A DNA stretch of 64,000 nt, taken from positions 807,501 through 871,500 of the forward strand of contig JAQMRL010000016.1 in NCBI GenBank assembly GCA_035578175.1, given 5' to 3'. A program made the translations under genes and the position numbers. Shown one piece after another: positions 33,549 to 45,929 of this stretch. The stretch's first letter is position 1, and every line of letters starts with the position of its first letter. This DNA is from Catonia carolina (taxonomy: Eukaryota > Arthropoda > Insecta > Hemiptera > Achilidae). The notes under the pieces are model-generated. The model saw only the letters and a list, made by a program, of their open reading frames with translations, made no database searches and was not told where the DNA came from.

Positions 33549-34504
33549 TAAAAAATGTAAAATATGGAAAATCACTAATTGGTGCTAAAATAGGCTCTGT
33601 TGCAGAAAATGCTTGAAATAAAAGTTGTAGATTTTTAAAATTTTTATAACTTGGTATTATATGCAAAATTTTTGTTGTAAAGTGCATACTAATGGCGCAA
33701 TCTTTCAAAATTTCATTTATTTTTCTGATTTTGATGAAAAATTACTGAAAATCACTAATTGGCACTAAACTAAGTATTGTTCAGAAAAAGGTTCAAATAA
33801 AAACTGTAGGTTGTTTTTAAAAGTGTTACAACGTTTACTATGTGCACTTTTGTTGTGAAGCCTACTGCCAGAAACTTGAACAGTCCCATTTTTTTCTCTT
33901 ATTTTCTTGCGAAAAAAACAACAGAAAACCACTAATTGCCACTAAACTAAGCATTGTACAAAATATTATAATTAGCATTAAATTGAAATAAAAGTTGTAG
34001 GTTTTTAAGTGTGCTACAATTTTGATTGAATACACTTTTGCCCTAAATGCATATTAAGGCCGCAATCTTTAAAACCATTTCTCTCTACGAGAGCACAGCC
34101 TGCCCAAGAATTTCAGCAACAAGTGCCTACATTATCACATAGATCATAAAAAATGTACTAAATGAGGCGATTTTTAAAAATTTGTAGCTGGTTTTGGGAA
34201 AATCACAAAAAAAGAGAACAATGACACGAATATACTACTTCTTCCGCTTAAGCGATTTTTATGAAAATGTTTGTGTTGGGTCCTCTAGTAGTACCTACCT
34301 TACGTTTCAATTTTGTACAATGTTCCGTTCTTGAGGTATATTTTTCACACACACCAAGACCAGTCGCTTAAAACATGTTTTTTGGGTTCAGGGGCTCTGA
34401 AAACATTTATATGTATGGTGAAAACTTGTTTTTTTTTTCAAAAATCAACATGGAATGATACATTCCTTCCTATATATTCATATAGGCAAGAAAAAGTGAG
34501 TCAT

Positions 34505-34964
34505 AAATCCTAGTTCATTACTATATGACATGATTGCTTATTTTATTTGATACCAGAGTGGGTCATTTTTTGTTATGTTTAAGGAAAAATGATACATTTG
34601 TTGTGAAACCAAAATTTATAGTATGTGACAAAGCATCTGGGGTAAAATAAAAGTGCTGTACCAAATACTAGTGCTTGTATAGTATAGCCCGGGTACTGGC
34701 AACGATAAAACAATTATTCTAATGTATCGTCAGAATAACGGAAATTACTTATGTTAAGTTTTTATTTTATTCCCAATGTGTGTACATTGCAATCTGTCCC
34801 AATGAGATGAGAATGATGTGTATGACGTATAAAGGAGGTGTAGTCTTGCACTGACTCAGGCCAATTATTCCTGTGAGGGTGTGGTTAATTGAACCCCAAC
34901 CATCAAAGTACACCGGTAACCTCTGTCTAGTATTCAAATGCGTATAAAAGTAAAACTAACTTGA
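34505..34964. other. Unit spacer, copy 2
   Basis: Matches 11148-11605 and 56014-56860. It retains CCAATGAGATGAGAATG (34799-34815), a second empty site for SINE1d. No gene. Confidence 0.55.
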
Positions 34965-35284
34965 CTAGGATTTGAACTAGGAACGTACGTCTCCTTAAAT
35001 AGCTGTGTGTTGAGGTGAGTTGCAGTGATGACTTTACCTCTAGACTAACCTGGTGGGTACTTCAGTAAGGTGTGTGCATATGAAAAGTAAAGTGACTATA
35101 GATGATGGGTGAGGGAGGGACGGACGGACGGGGAGTGGAGGATATCAGTTGCTCTTCTGTAAGGGCCACAAGCCAGTAACCGGCCTCTACCATCGGAAGT
35201 GACTGTACGTGATGGGCTGGTGGTGTGGTGGAGTGGAGCCAGTGCAGCCACAATTCAAATAACACAAGATCATGCCAAACAATT
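34965..35284 (-). mobile_element. SINE3 (tRNA-derived), unit 2 only
   Basis: On the minus strand an A-box (TAGTCTAGAGGTAAAG, about 35045) and B-box (AGTTCAAATCC, about 34980) are spaced as in a tRNA. The remainder (35066-35284) is unrelated unit 2-specific sequence with a GGACGGACGG repeat near 35120. It interrupts sequence continuous in units 1 and 3. Ends are uncertain. Confidence 0.5.
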
Positions 35285-35354
35285 CAAAAAACAAACGTGA
35301 CATTTTCTAGTGTTTATTTAAAAAAGTGTGATACCATCACACAACTTTCTCTTG

Positions 35355-35748
35355 TTGTTGTTTAGGTCATCAGCCAAAAAGCTGGTTTGAACCTGTAGAG
35401 GTTTTACTAAGTAAAACGAGGAGTGAGGTGGTTTACAATTGCCTTCCTCACTGAGTGGAAAAGTATGCTTATCAGCATGCCAGGCCCTCTGAAAAGCACA
35501 TATCTTCCACTCTGCAAATAACACCTTCACTTCATTCACCACAGGGTCTGGCTGTATAATGAAATTCATTACTTTCAGAGGAAATAACTCTGATTAGTTT
35601 CTTTTACACCTCTACCTCTTCTGTTCTTAAATGATTCAGTCATTTAATTGGCTGACCATGTGACAAGAAACAGAACTATTTATTTTAGCCCTGCAACTAA
35701 CAGATTGAGTGTAAAAAGTTTGACACTCCACCTGTCTGTTATGGGCAG
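35355..35748 (-). mobile_element. K retroposon copy 2
   Basis: 394-bp copy inserted into the FB900 left-end remnant upstream of ZF2. Exact 12-bp target duplication AACTTTCTCTTG at 35343-35354 and 35749-35760. The 3' tail on the minus strand ends CCTAAACAACAACAA. It carries the shared open stretch (VVNEVKVLFAEWK, FPLSEEGN). Confidence 0.85.
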
Positions 35749-35782
35749 AACTTTCTCTTGCCCATGTAAATAATGAACAATA

Positions 35783-37057
35783 CGAGGGTGGTTCCAAAAG
35801 TACCCATCCTAATAAAGAAAACACAAAAATTTTGGCAAAGAATTAATTTATTTTTCAACATAATATCCTTTCAGCCCTATACACTTTTCCCAGCGAATTT
35901 CAATAAGTTAGATACCTTTTTTTATAACAAGAACTGTTTTGCTTCTCAAAATAACCATTAACTGCTGGCATCACTTTATCGTTGGAAAATTTTCGACCAC
36001 TGAGCCATTTTTTCAAGTTTGGGAACAGAAAATAATCTGGGGGGGTTATTCTGGCGAATAGGGTGCATGAGGTAGCATTTCAAACTTCAGTTCATTGATT
36101 TTGGCCATTTCAATAATGGATTTGTGAGCTGGTGCATTGTCTTGATGAATCAACACTTTTTTCTTGGCCAAATGCGGCCGTTTTTGCTTCATTTCTTCAC
36201 TCAAACATTACAGTAAGTTTGCATAACACTCGTCATTGATAGTTTCTCCTTTGTCAAGATATTCAATGAAAATTATCCCACGCGCATCCTAAAAAACCGA
36301 CGCCATGACCTTGCCTGCTAATGGAATGGTGTTCGCCTTCTTTGGAGCCGGTTCCCCTTTTTCTGTCCATTGTTTTGATTGTTCTTTTGTCTCTGGTGTA
36401 AACTGATAGATCCATGTTTCATCCATGGTTGTGAAAGGGCGCAAAAATTCTCCTTTGTAGCTGTGAAACTTCACTAAACACCCAATTGAAACATCTTCAC
36501 GGCACTGTTTTTGCTAGAGTGTGAGCAAACGCGGCACCCATCTTGCACACAGCTTTCTCATGTCCAAATTTTCAGATAATATACGATGTACCGCTTTTTT
36601 GAAATGCCTACTATGTCCGCTAGCTCGTGCACTTTCAGTCGACGATCAGCCAGTACCGCTTTGGGGATTTCTTAACCATTTCTGGAGTCGTCATCTCATT
36701 TGGTCGACCTTTGCGATGCTCGTACGGCTTCCTTTAAACTCTGGTACCCAATATTTTACCGTTGTAAACGAAGGAGCAGACTCACCTAGAATAGAATCTA
36801 GTTCAGCTTTTATATTGTTTCGGCTGAGGACTTTCAATAAAAGTATTGTAACATATAATGATGACCAAGTTGCTCCATTTTCACAAGTTCACTGAAAACG
36901 TTAAATATTGATGGCTCGCAAATAAATAATAAGAAACATGGCATCTTCAAACATGAAACATATGCTTCATGAAATGTGTAACTTCTAATAGAAAGATATT
37001 TTTCAAACAACTACCGCCATCTTTAGGTCAGGCCGGGTACTTATGGTACCACCCTCG
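35783..37057 (-). mobile_element. mariner transposon, defective
   Basis: 1275-bp element with ~28-bp inverted ends (CGAGGGTGGTTCCAAAAGTA and complement of GTACTTATGGTACCACCCTC), flanked by TA (35781-35782 and 37058-37059). Unit 3 has the empty site AACAATATAACG at 57907. The size is typical of mariner. It ends 91 bp before the ZF2 ATG. Confidence 0.88.
36010..36560 (-). pseudogene. mariner transposase remnant
   Basis: Minus-strand pieces of a mariner (DD34D) transposase. The open part 36474-36289 holds TTMDETWIYQF with the first catalytic Asp. Further on, past stops, HQDNAPAH carries the second Asp, and PYSPE stands where the family has PYSPD. At least three in-frame stops and a frameshift are visible, so it is dead. 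Confidence 0.8.
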
Positions 37058-37148
37058 TATAACGTATGTTTATTACGTATACGTGATGCGTGGCAGTGCC
37101 ACAGGTGTTTCTGTCATTAAATATAATAAAATGTGTTGTTGTTTTCAG

Positions 37149-38256
37149 ATGGCTGATGCAACTAGAGTGGTAGTGGACTCTTCAAGCAGAACAGCCTCAC
37201 AAGTCTGTAAATTATGTAGACTGGCTACCATTGACTGCCACAACAAGAATAAACTCATTGCGTACTGTGCAAAGTGTAAGAAGAGATTACGTAAACAAAG
37301 AACCAAATCTTGGTATGGTAAAATTAAACAGCTGTACGACTCTTGTTTGACTTGCATGAATACGTTTTATAATAACCTCTCATACGAACCACATGACTGT
37401 ACACTAGAAGGCATATTCGTTTGTGATGGTTGTGGCAGAGTATTCCTCCACAAGGAGAATATAACGCTACATGTAAGTAAATGTCACAAAATCATTTCAA
37501 AAATGAATGCAACTGTAAGTGAAAACAATGGCCAAAGAGATTCAAAATTGGAATTGGAGTTGGAAAATTGTGGGAGTACTTCTAGATTGAGTGAAAGTAG
37601 CAGTGGCCACAAGATGTCTAAATCAACTGACAATGTGATTGGCCAGTCTAAATTACCCAAAACGTGTAAAGATGTCACTTGTAGTATTTGTGGAAAGGTT
37701 TTTAGTCGTAAATCCGCTTTAACTACACATATGCGTGTACATACAGGAGAGAAACCTTTTAAGTGTAAGTTTTGCAACAAAGACTTTAAACACCTTGGAA
37801 ATTTAAAAACACATTTCCGAATTCATACGGGTGAGAAACCATTCAAATGTAAATTCTGTAATAAAAAGTTTACAGATTCATCTAATTTAAAAAGGCACCT
37901 GCGTTTACATACAGGGGAGAAGCCTTTCAAATGTAAATTCTGTAATAAAAAGTTTACCCAGTCATCTGATTTAACTACTTCATGTGCGTTTACATACAGG
38001 GGAGAAACCATTCACTTGTAAATTCTGTAATAAAAAGTTTACAATTTCATCTGCTTTAAATACTCACATGCGTTTACATACAGGGGAGAAACCGTTCACT
38101 TGTAAATTTTGTAATAAAAAATTTACACATTCATCTAGTTTAAATACTCATATGCGTTTACATACAGGGGAGAAACCGTTCAGTTGTAAATACTGTAATA
38201 AAAAGTTTACACAGTCATGTAATTTAAATACACACATGCGTAGACATATAGAATAG
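37149..38256 (+). pseudogene. C2H2 zinc-finger paralogue 2 (ZF2), 1-nt frameshift
   Basis: The N-terminus is almost identical to ZF1 and ZF3: MADATRVVVDSS, the Cys-rich domain, the separate finger and the Ser-rich linker. The array begins at 37674. Finger contacts (-1, 2, 3, 6) are RSAT, HGNT, DSNR, QSDT, then ISAT, HSST, QCNT after the break. One extra T near 37977-37980 shifts frame inside finger 4, so the frame runs into a stop at 38019-38021. The rest of the array stays open in the +1 frame to TAG at 38254. The upstream in-frame ATG at 36969 lies in the mariner element and is not the start. Either a truncated ~3.5-finger protein, a new pseudogene or an assembly error. Confidence 0.82.
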
Positions 38257-38547
38257 AAAACGCACAATTGTGTGATTTGCAATAAAAATATGCATGTGCT
38301 TCATCTTTAAATACCATTTTTGTATGAACACAAATAAACCATAAAAATATAAATCGTGCAGTAAAATTCCTCTGCTATTCATGGCTTCTTCTAGAAGTTT
38401 GCTTATGTATAGAGGAGAGTGAAAGTGCAGATGTAAAGTTTGCAAAATAAACTCTGTACAATGAAAGTCATTCAAGAACACATTGCATGCGTAACCCACA
38501 GGATGGACACTTGGTCTGATAAATGTGTATCTCCTTTTGACTTGCTC
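38257..38547 (+). other. ZF2 3' flank
   Basis: Unlike the ZF1/ZF3 flank. Possible poly(A) signals AATAAA at about 38331 and 38445. Confidence 0.4.
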
Positions 38548-39455
38548 TTCTCTATGTGAATATGTAGGAAGGAAAGTATTGTTTTCTTGTCAATGGTTTG
38601 AAAGCGGGTTTTCACCAGATATGAACTTTTTCATACCCCTGAACCCAAAAAAAAAATGTTTTAGTGTTTGGTATGTGTGTGTGTGTGTCTTCTAAGTATC
38701 TTAAGAATGGAATATCGTATGAAGTTCAAACTTAAAACTTAAGTTAGGTACCACTAGAGGACCCACACAAACATTTTCATAAAAATTGGTCAACTGGAAA
38801 TAGTATTTTATCAGTTTTTGCAATTTTTTTGTTTTTAAACGGTTTTTATGATTTTTTGAATTGCCTCATTTGCTACATAAGTATGCTCAACAAGATAAGG
38901 TAGGTGCGCCATGTCTGTTGAAATTCTTGGGGAGGCTGTTCTCTTGTAGAAATTGTGGTTATTTTAATATTGCGGCCTTAATATGCATTTCAGCGCAGAA
39001 GTGTCTATAATCAAAGTTCTAGACAATTTAAAGGTCTGAAAGATTTATTTTATCATTTCTTTGTATAATCCATAGTTTAACAGTAATAAGTAATTTTTTT
39101 TTTTTTCATTAAAATCGGTTAAAAAAGTGGATTTTTTAAGATATCGCTCTTAGTATGCATTTAACGACAAAAGTGTGTATAATTAAATTTATAGGAAATA
39201 AAATGATTACTTATTTTATTGTAAGCATTTTCTCTACAGAGCCTAGTTTAGCGTTTAGTAATAAAATGGAAAAGTGATTTTCCATATTATTGAGCCAAAC
39301 TAAGGTAGGTTTTCATTTTGCATCATTAACTCATGAGATAAAATTGGGTTTTGTTTTTGAGGTTATTTTTTTGTTTATTACTAATGTTAGGTTATATTGT
39401 TCATAATTTGCATTGGCAAGTGAAAGTCGTGTGAGTGTTAAATACCAAATTTTTC
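38548..39455 (-). mobile_element. FB900 copy, full length, reverse
   Basis: Starts with the right-end hairpin (ATGTGAATATGTAGGAAGG) and ends TTGGCAAGTGAAAGTCGTGT with the GTGTGAGTGTT hairpin arm. Non-coding. Confidence 0.65.
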
Positions 39456-39711
39456 TACTCAGTTTTAATGGGCAATGTGTATTGAGGGGTGCAGGAGGGA
39501 TTTTGTACTCGGCTGTTATGTCAGAATAGCATGAATAATTTTGTAGACTACATCTGAAGTCATAGACCCATCATCAGAGTATACAAAATATATTGTAAAA
39601 GTACATTAATTTTTATCACTGACCTGTTACAGCTGTTATACCGCTTGTTTTTACCTTTTAATTATGAACATGTTTTGGTGTCCGACATCATTAGAGCACT
39701 CAAATTTTAAA
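39456..39711. other. Unassigned insert between FB900 copies
   Basis: Contains GACCCATCATCAGAGTAT, a phrase common in insect retroelement tails, but nothing that allows a family call. Confidence 0.3.
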
Positions 39712-40690
39712 TTGATGTGAAACACTCACACAACTTTGTCTTGCCAATGAAAATTATAAACAATATAACCTAACATTAGAAATGAACAAAAAAGATAACT
39801 TTATTTTTTTTAAGTGGCATCAACAGCTTGGTCATTAGCGACTTTGTGGGTTAGGAAACTGGATAGTATAATAATTTCCTGACCTGAGCCAGAAATCAAA
39901 CCCAGGACTTCTGCGTTTGTAGGCCAGCATGCTACCACTATGCTACGGAGGTGGCAATAACCTTATTTTAATCATGAGTGGAATGATGCTAAATAAAACC
40001 CAATCCTAGTTTTTGGCTTAATAATGCAGAAATCACTCTCTGACGCTAAACAAGGGTCTGTAGAGAAAAATACATAAAATAAAAGTTGTAGATCTTTTAA
40101 TTCTCTTATAAATTGGATAATAAATCCATTTTTTTATCGATGTTCATGAGAAAAAAAACAGAAAATCAGTAATTATCACTAAACTAAGTGTTATACAATG
40201 AAATGTTTGATATGAAAGTTGTATTTATATAACTTCTGTGCTAAAATGCTTATTAAGGCCATAATATTAAAAAACCCATTTTTTCTACGAGAGATTAGCC
40301 TCTCCAAGAATTCCAGTGGACATGGCGCGCCTACCGTATCTTGGTAGAGCAATATGTAGTAAATGAGACGATTTAAAAAAAATCAATTAAACTGTTTTAG
40401 AGAGAATTGTGAAAAAGTTAAAAATTACATGAATAAACTACTACTTCCGATTGGATGGTTTTGATGAAAGTGTTCATGTCAGGTCCTCTAGTAGTACGTA
40501 ACTTAAGTTTAAAGTTTTAGCTTTGTACGATGTTCCGTTGTTGAGATATTTTGTTCACACGCATAGACCAATCGCTAAAAACATATTTTGGGTGGAGGGA
40601 AACATTTATATCCGGTGACTACTAGAATTTGTAAAATTGACATGAAAACAATACTTTCCTTCTTATATATTCATATAGGCAAGAGAAAGT
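39712..40690 (+). mobile_element. FB900 copy with SINE2-like insertion
   Basis: Left end ATGTGAAACACTCACACAAC, right end TATAGGCAAGAGAAAGT. Interrupted at 39815-39957. Confidence 0.65.
39815..39957 (-). mobile_element. SINE2-related copy
   Basis: On the minus strand CACCTCCGTAGCATAGTGGT (A-box region), GGGTTTGATTTCTGG (B-box), then GCTAATGACCAAGCTGTTG and a poly(A) end. Flanks show an imperfect repeat ATAAC(T/C)TTA. More diverged than the SINE2 copies at 10063 and 53917. Confidence 0.65.
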
Positions 40691-41889
40691 AAAAAGCTAA
40701 ATGTATTAAAATGTGTAGAAGATGTACATTGAGTCATTCATCTGAAACTGTTTAATCATTTGAGTTGATCGTTTTTCGTATTCTCTGCTGATAAGAGCCA
40801 CAGTCAATGTTACTTGATCATTTTTAAATTAACCTCACTGTTAAAAATGTTTTACCTCTGTTTATTTTATCTCTTTGTTTGCATGGAACATCTCATACTT
40901 GTTGAATCATTTTTTCATTTTATTATCATATAGTTCTATTAAATTGTAATATTTTCCATTTTTTTGAACTTTTTTCATTTTATTTCTGTAACATTTTTAC
41001 AGTTTGTGTAATTTGGTATGATGTAATCACATTTCATTGTTTTTGGTCGTACCATTTTAACATTTACAACATGTTGTTTAGTCATACCATTGTAATCCTC
41101 ATTTCAACATTCTATTTTATAAACGCATCTTTTATTGTTATTTACTCCATTCACTTCATTCGTGTTTACGTGTATGGGGTAACAGTTTATTATCCTCACA
41201 TATGAATGAAATTTTATAAAATTTATTTCTTGTTCTACATAATGTATTTTTAATTATTTTATTATATTTCATAGAATGTATGGTTTCTGCTCTGTATGGT
41301 TATTTTTCTCTTTCGGCTGTTGTTAAATCAGTTTCCAAATGTAAGTTGTAATTAATTGTACAGTCCATTGAAATAGCATGATAGTATTACTTAAATGGAA
41401 TAAAGAAGAGAGGAAATTTTTTAATGTGCTCATGAGTCAGAGCTACCACTAAGAATAATTAAAAGGGAAATTTTACTTTCGAAAAGGGATTTTTTATTCA
41501 GAAAAGTTACCGCCATTCAGAGACTTACTATCATGCTATTTTGAATGGACTATATTTTGTTTTTTGTTATATCCATTATTATTTTTGTCATTATGCCATG
41601 AATCTTATGGCTCTTATTTTGTTATTTAAGCGTTTCTCATCTTGTGTATAATTAAGTGCTCGATATTATATACGGTACTTAAACAAGGTGCAGTTTTATG
41701 GGAATATGGGTGGTTAGAGGATTTATTAGTAGTAATGACGGGTAATGTGTTTGTACAGGCCGTGCCACGATTTTCCAGGCTTGCCGTCCGACCGTTATTA
41801 CGGTGCATACTATCTAAAGCGAAAACATTCCCTCACGTTTATTTCATATCACCCCATATATTACTTACAAATGTAAGTAATTTTTTACA
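40691..41889. other. Diverged 3' spacer of unit 2
   Basis: AT-rich. Only patches (41260-41350) align with 15935-16030. 41650-41889 has an open stretch (41642-41938) without recognised motif. No gene called. Confidence 0.45.
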
Positions 41890-42270
41890 ATCGGTAATGG
41901 CAACAGTGTACTCAAGGCCAACTACCAGAGATAGTTAAAATGTTCTAGTCAACCATTAGTGTGGTAACAGCAGTCGTTTGGTTATATTGTGTCAGCAATG
42001 GTTGTTTCCATGGAAAAGATTGTGGCTTTTAACATAGAGTTGCATTCTTATAAAACACCCGTACAGTATTTTTTTAATAAAACCATTGTTGACACAATAT
42101 AACGAAACGACTGCTGTCACCACATGAATGCTTGACTGGAACATTTTAACTGTCTTAAGTAGTTGGCTTTGAGTACACTGTTTCCAACATACCGATTGGG
42201 GGACAGAAAATTTACTGTCGTTTTACTTCTATATTCTTATAATCAGGGTTGTGTCCCTAATAAAACACCC
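41890..42270. repeat. Long palindrome, unit 2 (left arm shortened)
   Basis: Same palindrome as 18103-18565, starting inside the left arm (GGCAACAGTGTACTCAAGGC) and ending CTAATAAAACACCC. Confidence 0.65.
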
Positions 42271-42965
42271 TATAATAGTAGTAAATAAAAAATAGGGTTT
42301 CTGAGAAATAGAAATATAACGCACAAATGGTTACATGTAGCCTATTGTTGTACGGCTACCTAAAGGAGTCGGATATCTAATTAGATGATTGGCTCTTTTT
42401 GTAACCATTCTATTCAATTATGATGAGTGTATTTTTATTATTATATAGAAAATCTCTGTCCTTCTCGTGACTTGCATAGCTTCATGCATGTAAGGGAGCA
42501 CACCGTTTTGGAGTTGAGTCTTTGATCTGGCAGTGAGTCAGTGAGTCATACTGTGTACGAGTACGCCTGCCAAGAGATCCACCGTAAATTGTAGACACAA
42601 ATAATCGTTGTTATCTTTGTAAGTAGGACTTAGTTTAAGTAAGTGCAAAATAATCTTGCAATTATTTAAGTTTACGTTATAATTTTATTTGTAATTAGTT
42701 TGTTATTTCTTATAAGTAATTTAATTGTAGGTTTAAGACATTTAAATTGTTCTTGTAATTTTTAGTTTGCAATAAATAATACTTGTAATTCTTAAACTGT
42801 AGTGTGTTAATTATTTAATTTACCTAGATCCCGAAACGGACCTTAGAGATAAGTGTCACAATACATTATTGTCTAATGACTGGATGTGTAAGTTCAGTTG
42901 AGGCTGTCAACTAAATACATAATTTGGTAACTGTTATATTGTAATAATCTGTTTTCAGCTTGTCT
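42271..42965. repeat. Shared tail of the unit, copy 2
   Basis: Nearly identical to 18566-19260. Non-coding as far as I can see. Confidence 0.6.
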
Positions 42966-42967
42966 TG

Positions 42968-43105
42968 TTCATGTGGTCTTGGGTTCGAATCCCATTGAGG
43001 CACAGCATATTTTCATACATTGCAAAAAAAAATCATTTCATCCTTCACCGTCTGCATTAGCAGTAAATGCAGAACAATAGGACTAGAAACAAAAAGAAAA
43101 AAAAT
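42968..43105 (+). mobile_element. SINE1c, 5'-truncated
   Basis: Begins just before the B-box (TCTTGGGTTCGAATCCCATT) and continues through CCGTCTGCATTAGCAG to an A-rich end. Unit 1 has no SINE at this point (19235-19250). Confidence 0.7.
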
Positions 43106-43109
43106 TGCC

Positions 43110-43415
43110 ATGTTCAGTCTAGTTTAACTTTTTCTTGCCTATATAAATTTATAGCAAAGAGTATTGCTTTCATGTTGATGAGAAATCCAGTTTTCACAAG
43201 ATATACATGTTTCCAGACCCCCTGAACCCAAAAAAATATGTTTTAGCAATTGTTCTGTGTGTGAATAAAATATCTCAAGAAAGGAACTTTGTACAAAGTT
43301 GAAACTTAAAATTTAAGTTAGGTACTACTAGAGGAACCAACACGAACATTATCATCTAAGTTGGTTAATCAGAAGTAGTAGTGTCTTCATGTAATTTTCA
43401 CTTTTTTTGCGACGA
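43110..43415 (-). mobile_element. FB900 fragment at the unit 2/3 joint
   Basis: CTTTTTCTTGCCTATATAAA start and the ACACGAACATTATCATC landmark; truncated at TTTTTTTGCG. Confidence 0.55.
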
Positions 43416-43732
43416 TCGTTGCTCGTTATGACATGTAATATTATTTTGTGTACCCAAATTTTAAGCCATTGAATTATGCACAAGATTATACACCCAACAA
43501 GAGTGACTCACTTGTCCATTACAAAGATGGATGGAATAGTGAAGAGAGAGAGAGAGTGAAGAAGAAGTTTTACGTGGTGTTTACTGTTTGCAGATGATCT
43601 TATGCGCAAAGATAGAGTGTGAATCTAGTTTGGGGTCGAAAAGTTTCTAAAAATTATGTAAAATGCATAATATGCATTATTCTGTATCGGTACTGACTTT
43701 TGCAGTGTGATTTGTTTTTTGTTTTTGCACCC
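43416..43732. other. Spacer upstream of LINE C
   Basis: 43615-43732 matches 2030-2136. An (AG)n tract lies near 43544-43557. No gene. Confidence 0.45.
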
Positions 43733-44211
43733 TGGAGACTCCAGGATGAGTATAGGACATGTCAGTTATAACATCTGAAATACATATAAGAATCACTCAA
43801 TGTATCACTACTATCAAGAAAAAAATTCTTGGATGCTATAAAAAGTTTCACCGATCAATTAATTTTTCAGATTCTTATTAAATGAATGCAAATTATGACA
43901 ACATTTTAAAAATTAAGTAATTTATTTCTGAATTTTCTCCCTGTATAAGTAGTTTTCTTTTCAAACAATTTTGTGGAGTGATTAGCCACATAATAATCAT
44001 TTCTATTTCTCATGTTATGATTGTGAACATTGAAATTCTGCATAAATGTATTTTGCCTAACATGCATAATCACCTCAAAAATGTAAATAGAGGGAACTGT
44101 AAGCAATTTAAGGTCCTTAAATAGTGGCCTGCATGAGGTTAGCTGGTTAGCTTACATCTAATAGCTTTCTTTTGAATTTTAAAAACCCTTTTCATATTAC
44201 CAATGCTAGAA

Positions 44212-44835
44212 TTACCACATACTAAGATACCAATAACGGATATGAGACAGAATGAGGCCATGATAAGCTTCCATTAGTAATTTTTTATCATTTAATCTGG
44301 CAATTTGTTTTAATGCAAATACCCCAGATGATGTTTTACTACAAACTTGATTGGTATAGAAATCCCAAGAGAAAAATCTATCTCCAGATACACCCAGGAA
44401 CTTCACTGTGTCTACATGCTCTAAACTATTATTATGAATAAATACATCCACTTCTCTACTTTCTTTAACGTTATGTTTATTTTTGAACTGCAAGCACTGA
44501 CACTTCTTCCCATTAACTGTTAATAACATTTGATTCAAGAACTGTACTACGGACTCAATGTTAACATGTGTATTTACTTCAAGAACATCTACCAGTAAAC
44601 TGTTACTGATTACTGAAGTATCATCAGCAAACAACACAGCTCTGCTATTAATTATGACTTCTGGTAGTCTATTAATGTACAATAGAATCAGAATTGTATC
44701 TAAAACTAACCCTTGTGGAATGCCTGCTTTGACTTCAAGCTTTCCAGATACAACCTTTGTAAGTTTCCCTCTAACAACCCTAGTTAACTCCACACACTGT
44801 AATCTATTAATAAGGTAAGATTGAAACCACTTCAA
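44212..44835 (-). pseudogene. LINE C RT palm and C-terminal block
   Basis: 207 codons. KAGIPQGLVLDTILILLYINRL is RT motif 4, FADDTSVI the catalytic box, LLTVNGKKCQ and VKFLGVSGDR the following motifs. Frames are lost on both sides. Confidence 0.78.
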
Positions 44836-45481
44836 TTCTATATCCCTAACGCCTAATGACTAATGTTTTTAATAAAGTTTCACGATCAACATAATCAAAA
44901 GCTTTACTCAGATCCAGAAACACTGCTGATGTTTTCTCCCCGGCATCCAATATATCAACTACTTGCTCCACAAGTGAAACAATTGCAGTTTTAGTTGATC
45001 TACCTTTCTGGAAACCATGAAACTGATTAACCTAATAAATACTAACTTTTCAAAAATATTACTAATTGTGTTTAAAATACATATGGGCCTATAATTTTCA
45101 ACTAACTGGCTATCTCCATTCTTAAATATAGGCAATATTTTAGCCTCCTTCAGTTTGTTTGGAAATATGTGTACCTGCTTCGAGTGAGAAGTTAAATGAA
45201 GCAGAGGAGTAACTAAAAAATGTTTACATTCTTTAACAATTATACTAGAAATCCTATCCAATCCACTTGTTTTTTTACTTTTCAAACTATCAATAACTGA
45301 TTCTAATTCCTCACTTGAAACTAGGCTAAATTAGAATTGATTAACTACCTTGTTACTTTTTGGATCATAACATCCCACCGTTACGCTTTTTTGTTGTTTA
45401 AGTTTTGAAGCTACTTCCTGATAATATTTGTTAAAATAATTACAAATTTCTGCACCATTCTCAATAAGTTCATTATTTTTG

Positions 45482-45913
45482 TTAACAATATTTGTTTGGT
45501 ATGTCAGTAAAACGTTTGTTGCTAACTACACCTCGAATCTTAATTATTATTTCCCATATTGCTGAGTTTAAATTTGATAATTTATGAAGGACTTCAGCAG
45601 TTGTTTTACATTTAGCTCTCTGGACTTCTCTGGCATAATGTTTTTTAATAGTCTTGTACCTTTGTTCATTAAAGGTAGTCCTTTGTGATAGAAAATCTGA
45701 GTATACATCTCTAACTTCAGACCACATTTTCAAAATATCGCCTGTGACCCACTCATCTGTTTCACTGACAATATTTTTTACATGTTTCTTTTTAATTGGA
45801 CAACTATTATTATAATGAAATTTTAATGTTTCATTAAAATTATGATATTTCTGATTAATGTCGAAAGAATTGAAAACAGTCTTCCAATCCTCTTTGGATA
45901 AACTGTGTAACAA
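45482..45913 (-). pseudogene. LINE C pre-RT fragment
   Basis: 143 codons starting MLHSLSKEDWK, nearly the same as the LINE B fragment, with a frame break at the IPNK... end. The following RT motif 1 (KKTSGLDRISSIIVKEC) is in the separate piece 45285-44959. Confidence 0.7.
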
Positions 45914-45929
45914 ACAATTTATTCCCTTG

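Larger units (their letters stand above)
31658..34500 (+). mobile_element. FB900 copy split by an RTE-like LINE
   Basis: Left end at 31658-31748 (GTGTGAAACACTCACAC), then the LINE 31749-33548, then the body and right end 33549-34500 (TATAGGCAAGAAAAAGT). The sister copies in units 1 and 3 lack the LINE. Confidence 0.65.
19741..43415 (+). repeat. Tandem unit 2 of the zinc-finger cluster
   Basis: Second homologous unit. It carries its own LINE (19893-22010), a DD82E transposon splitting R-a, R-b, an RTE LINE, a K retroposon, a mariner copy and the frameshifted ZF2. It lacks the 16140-18100 block and has a strongly diverged ZF 3' flank. Confidence 0.85.
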
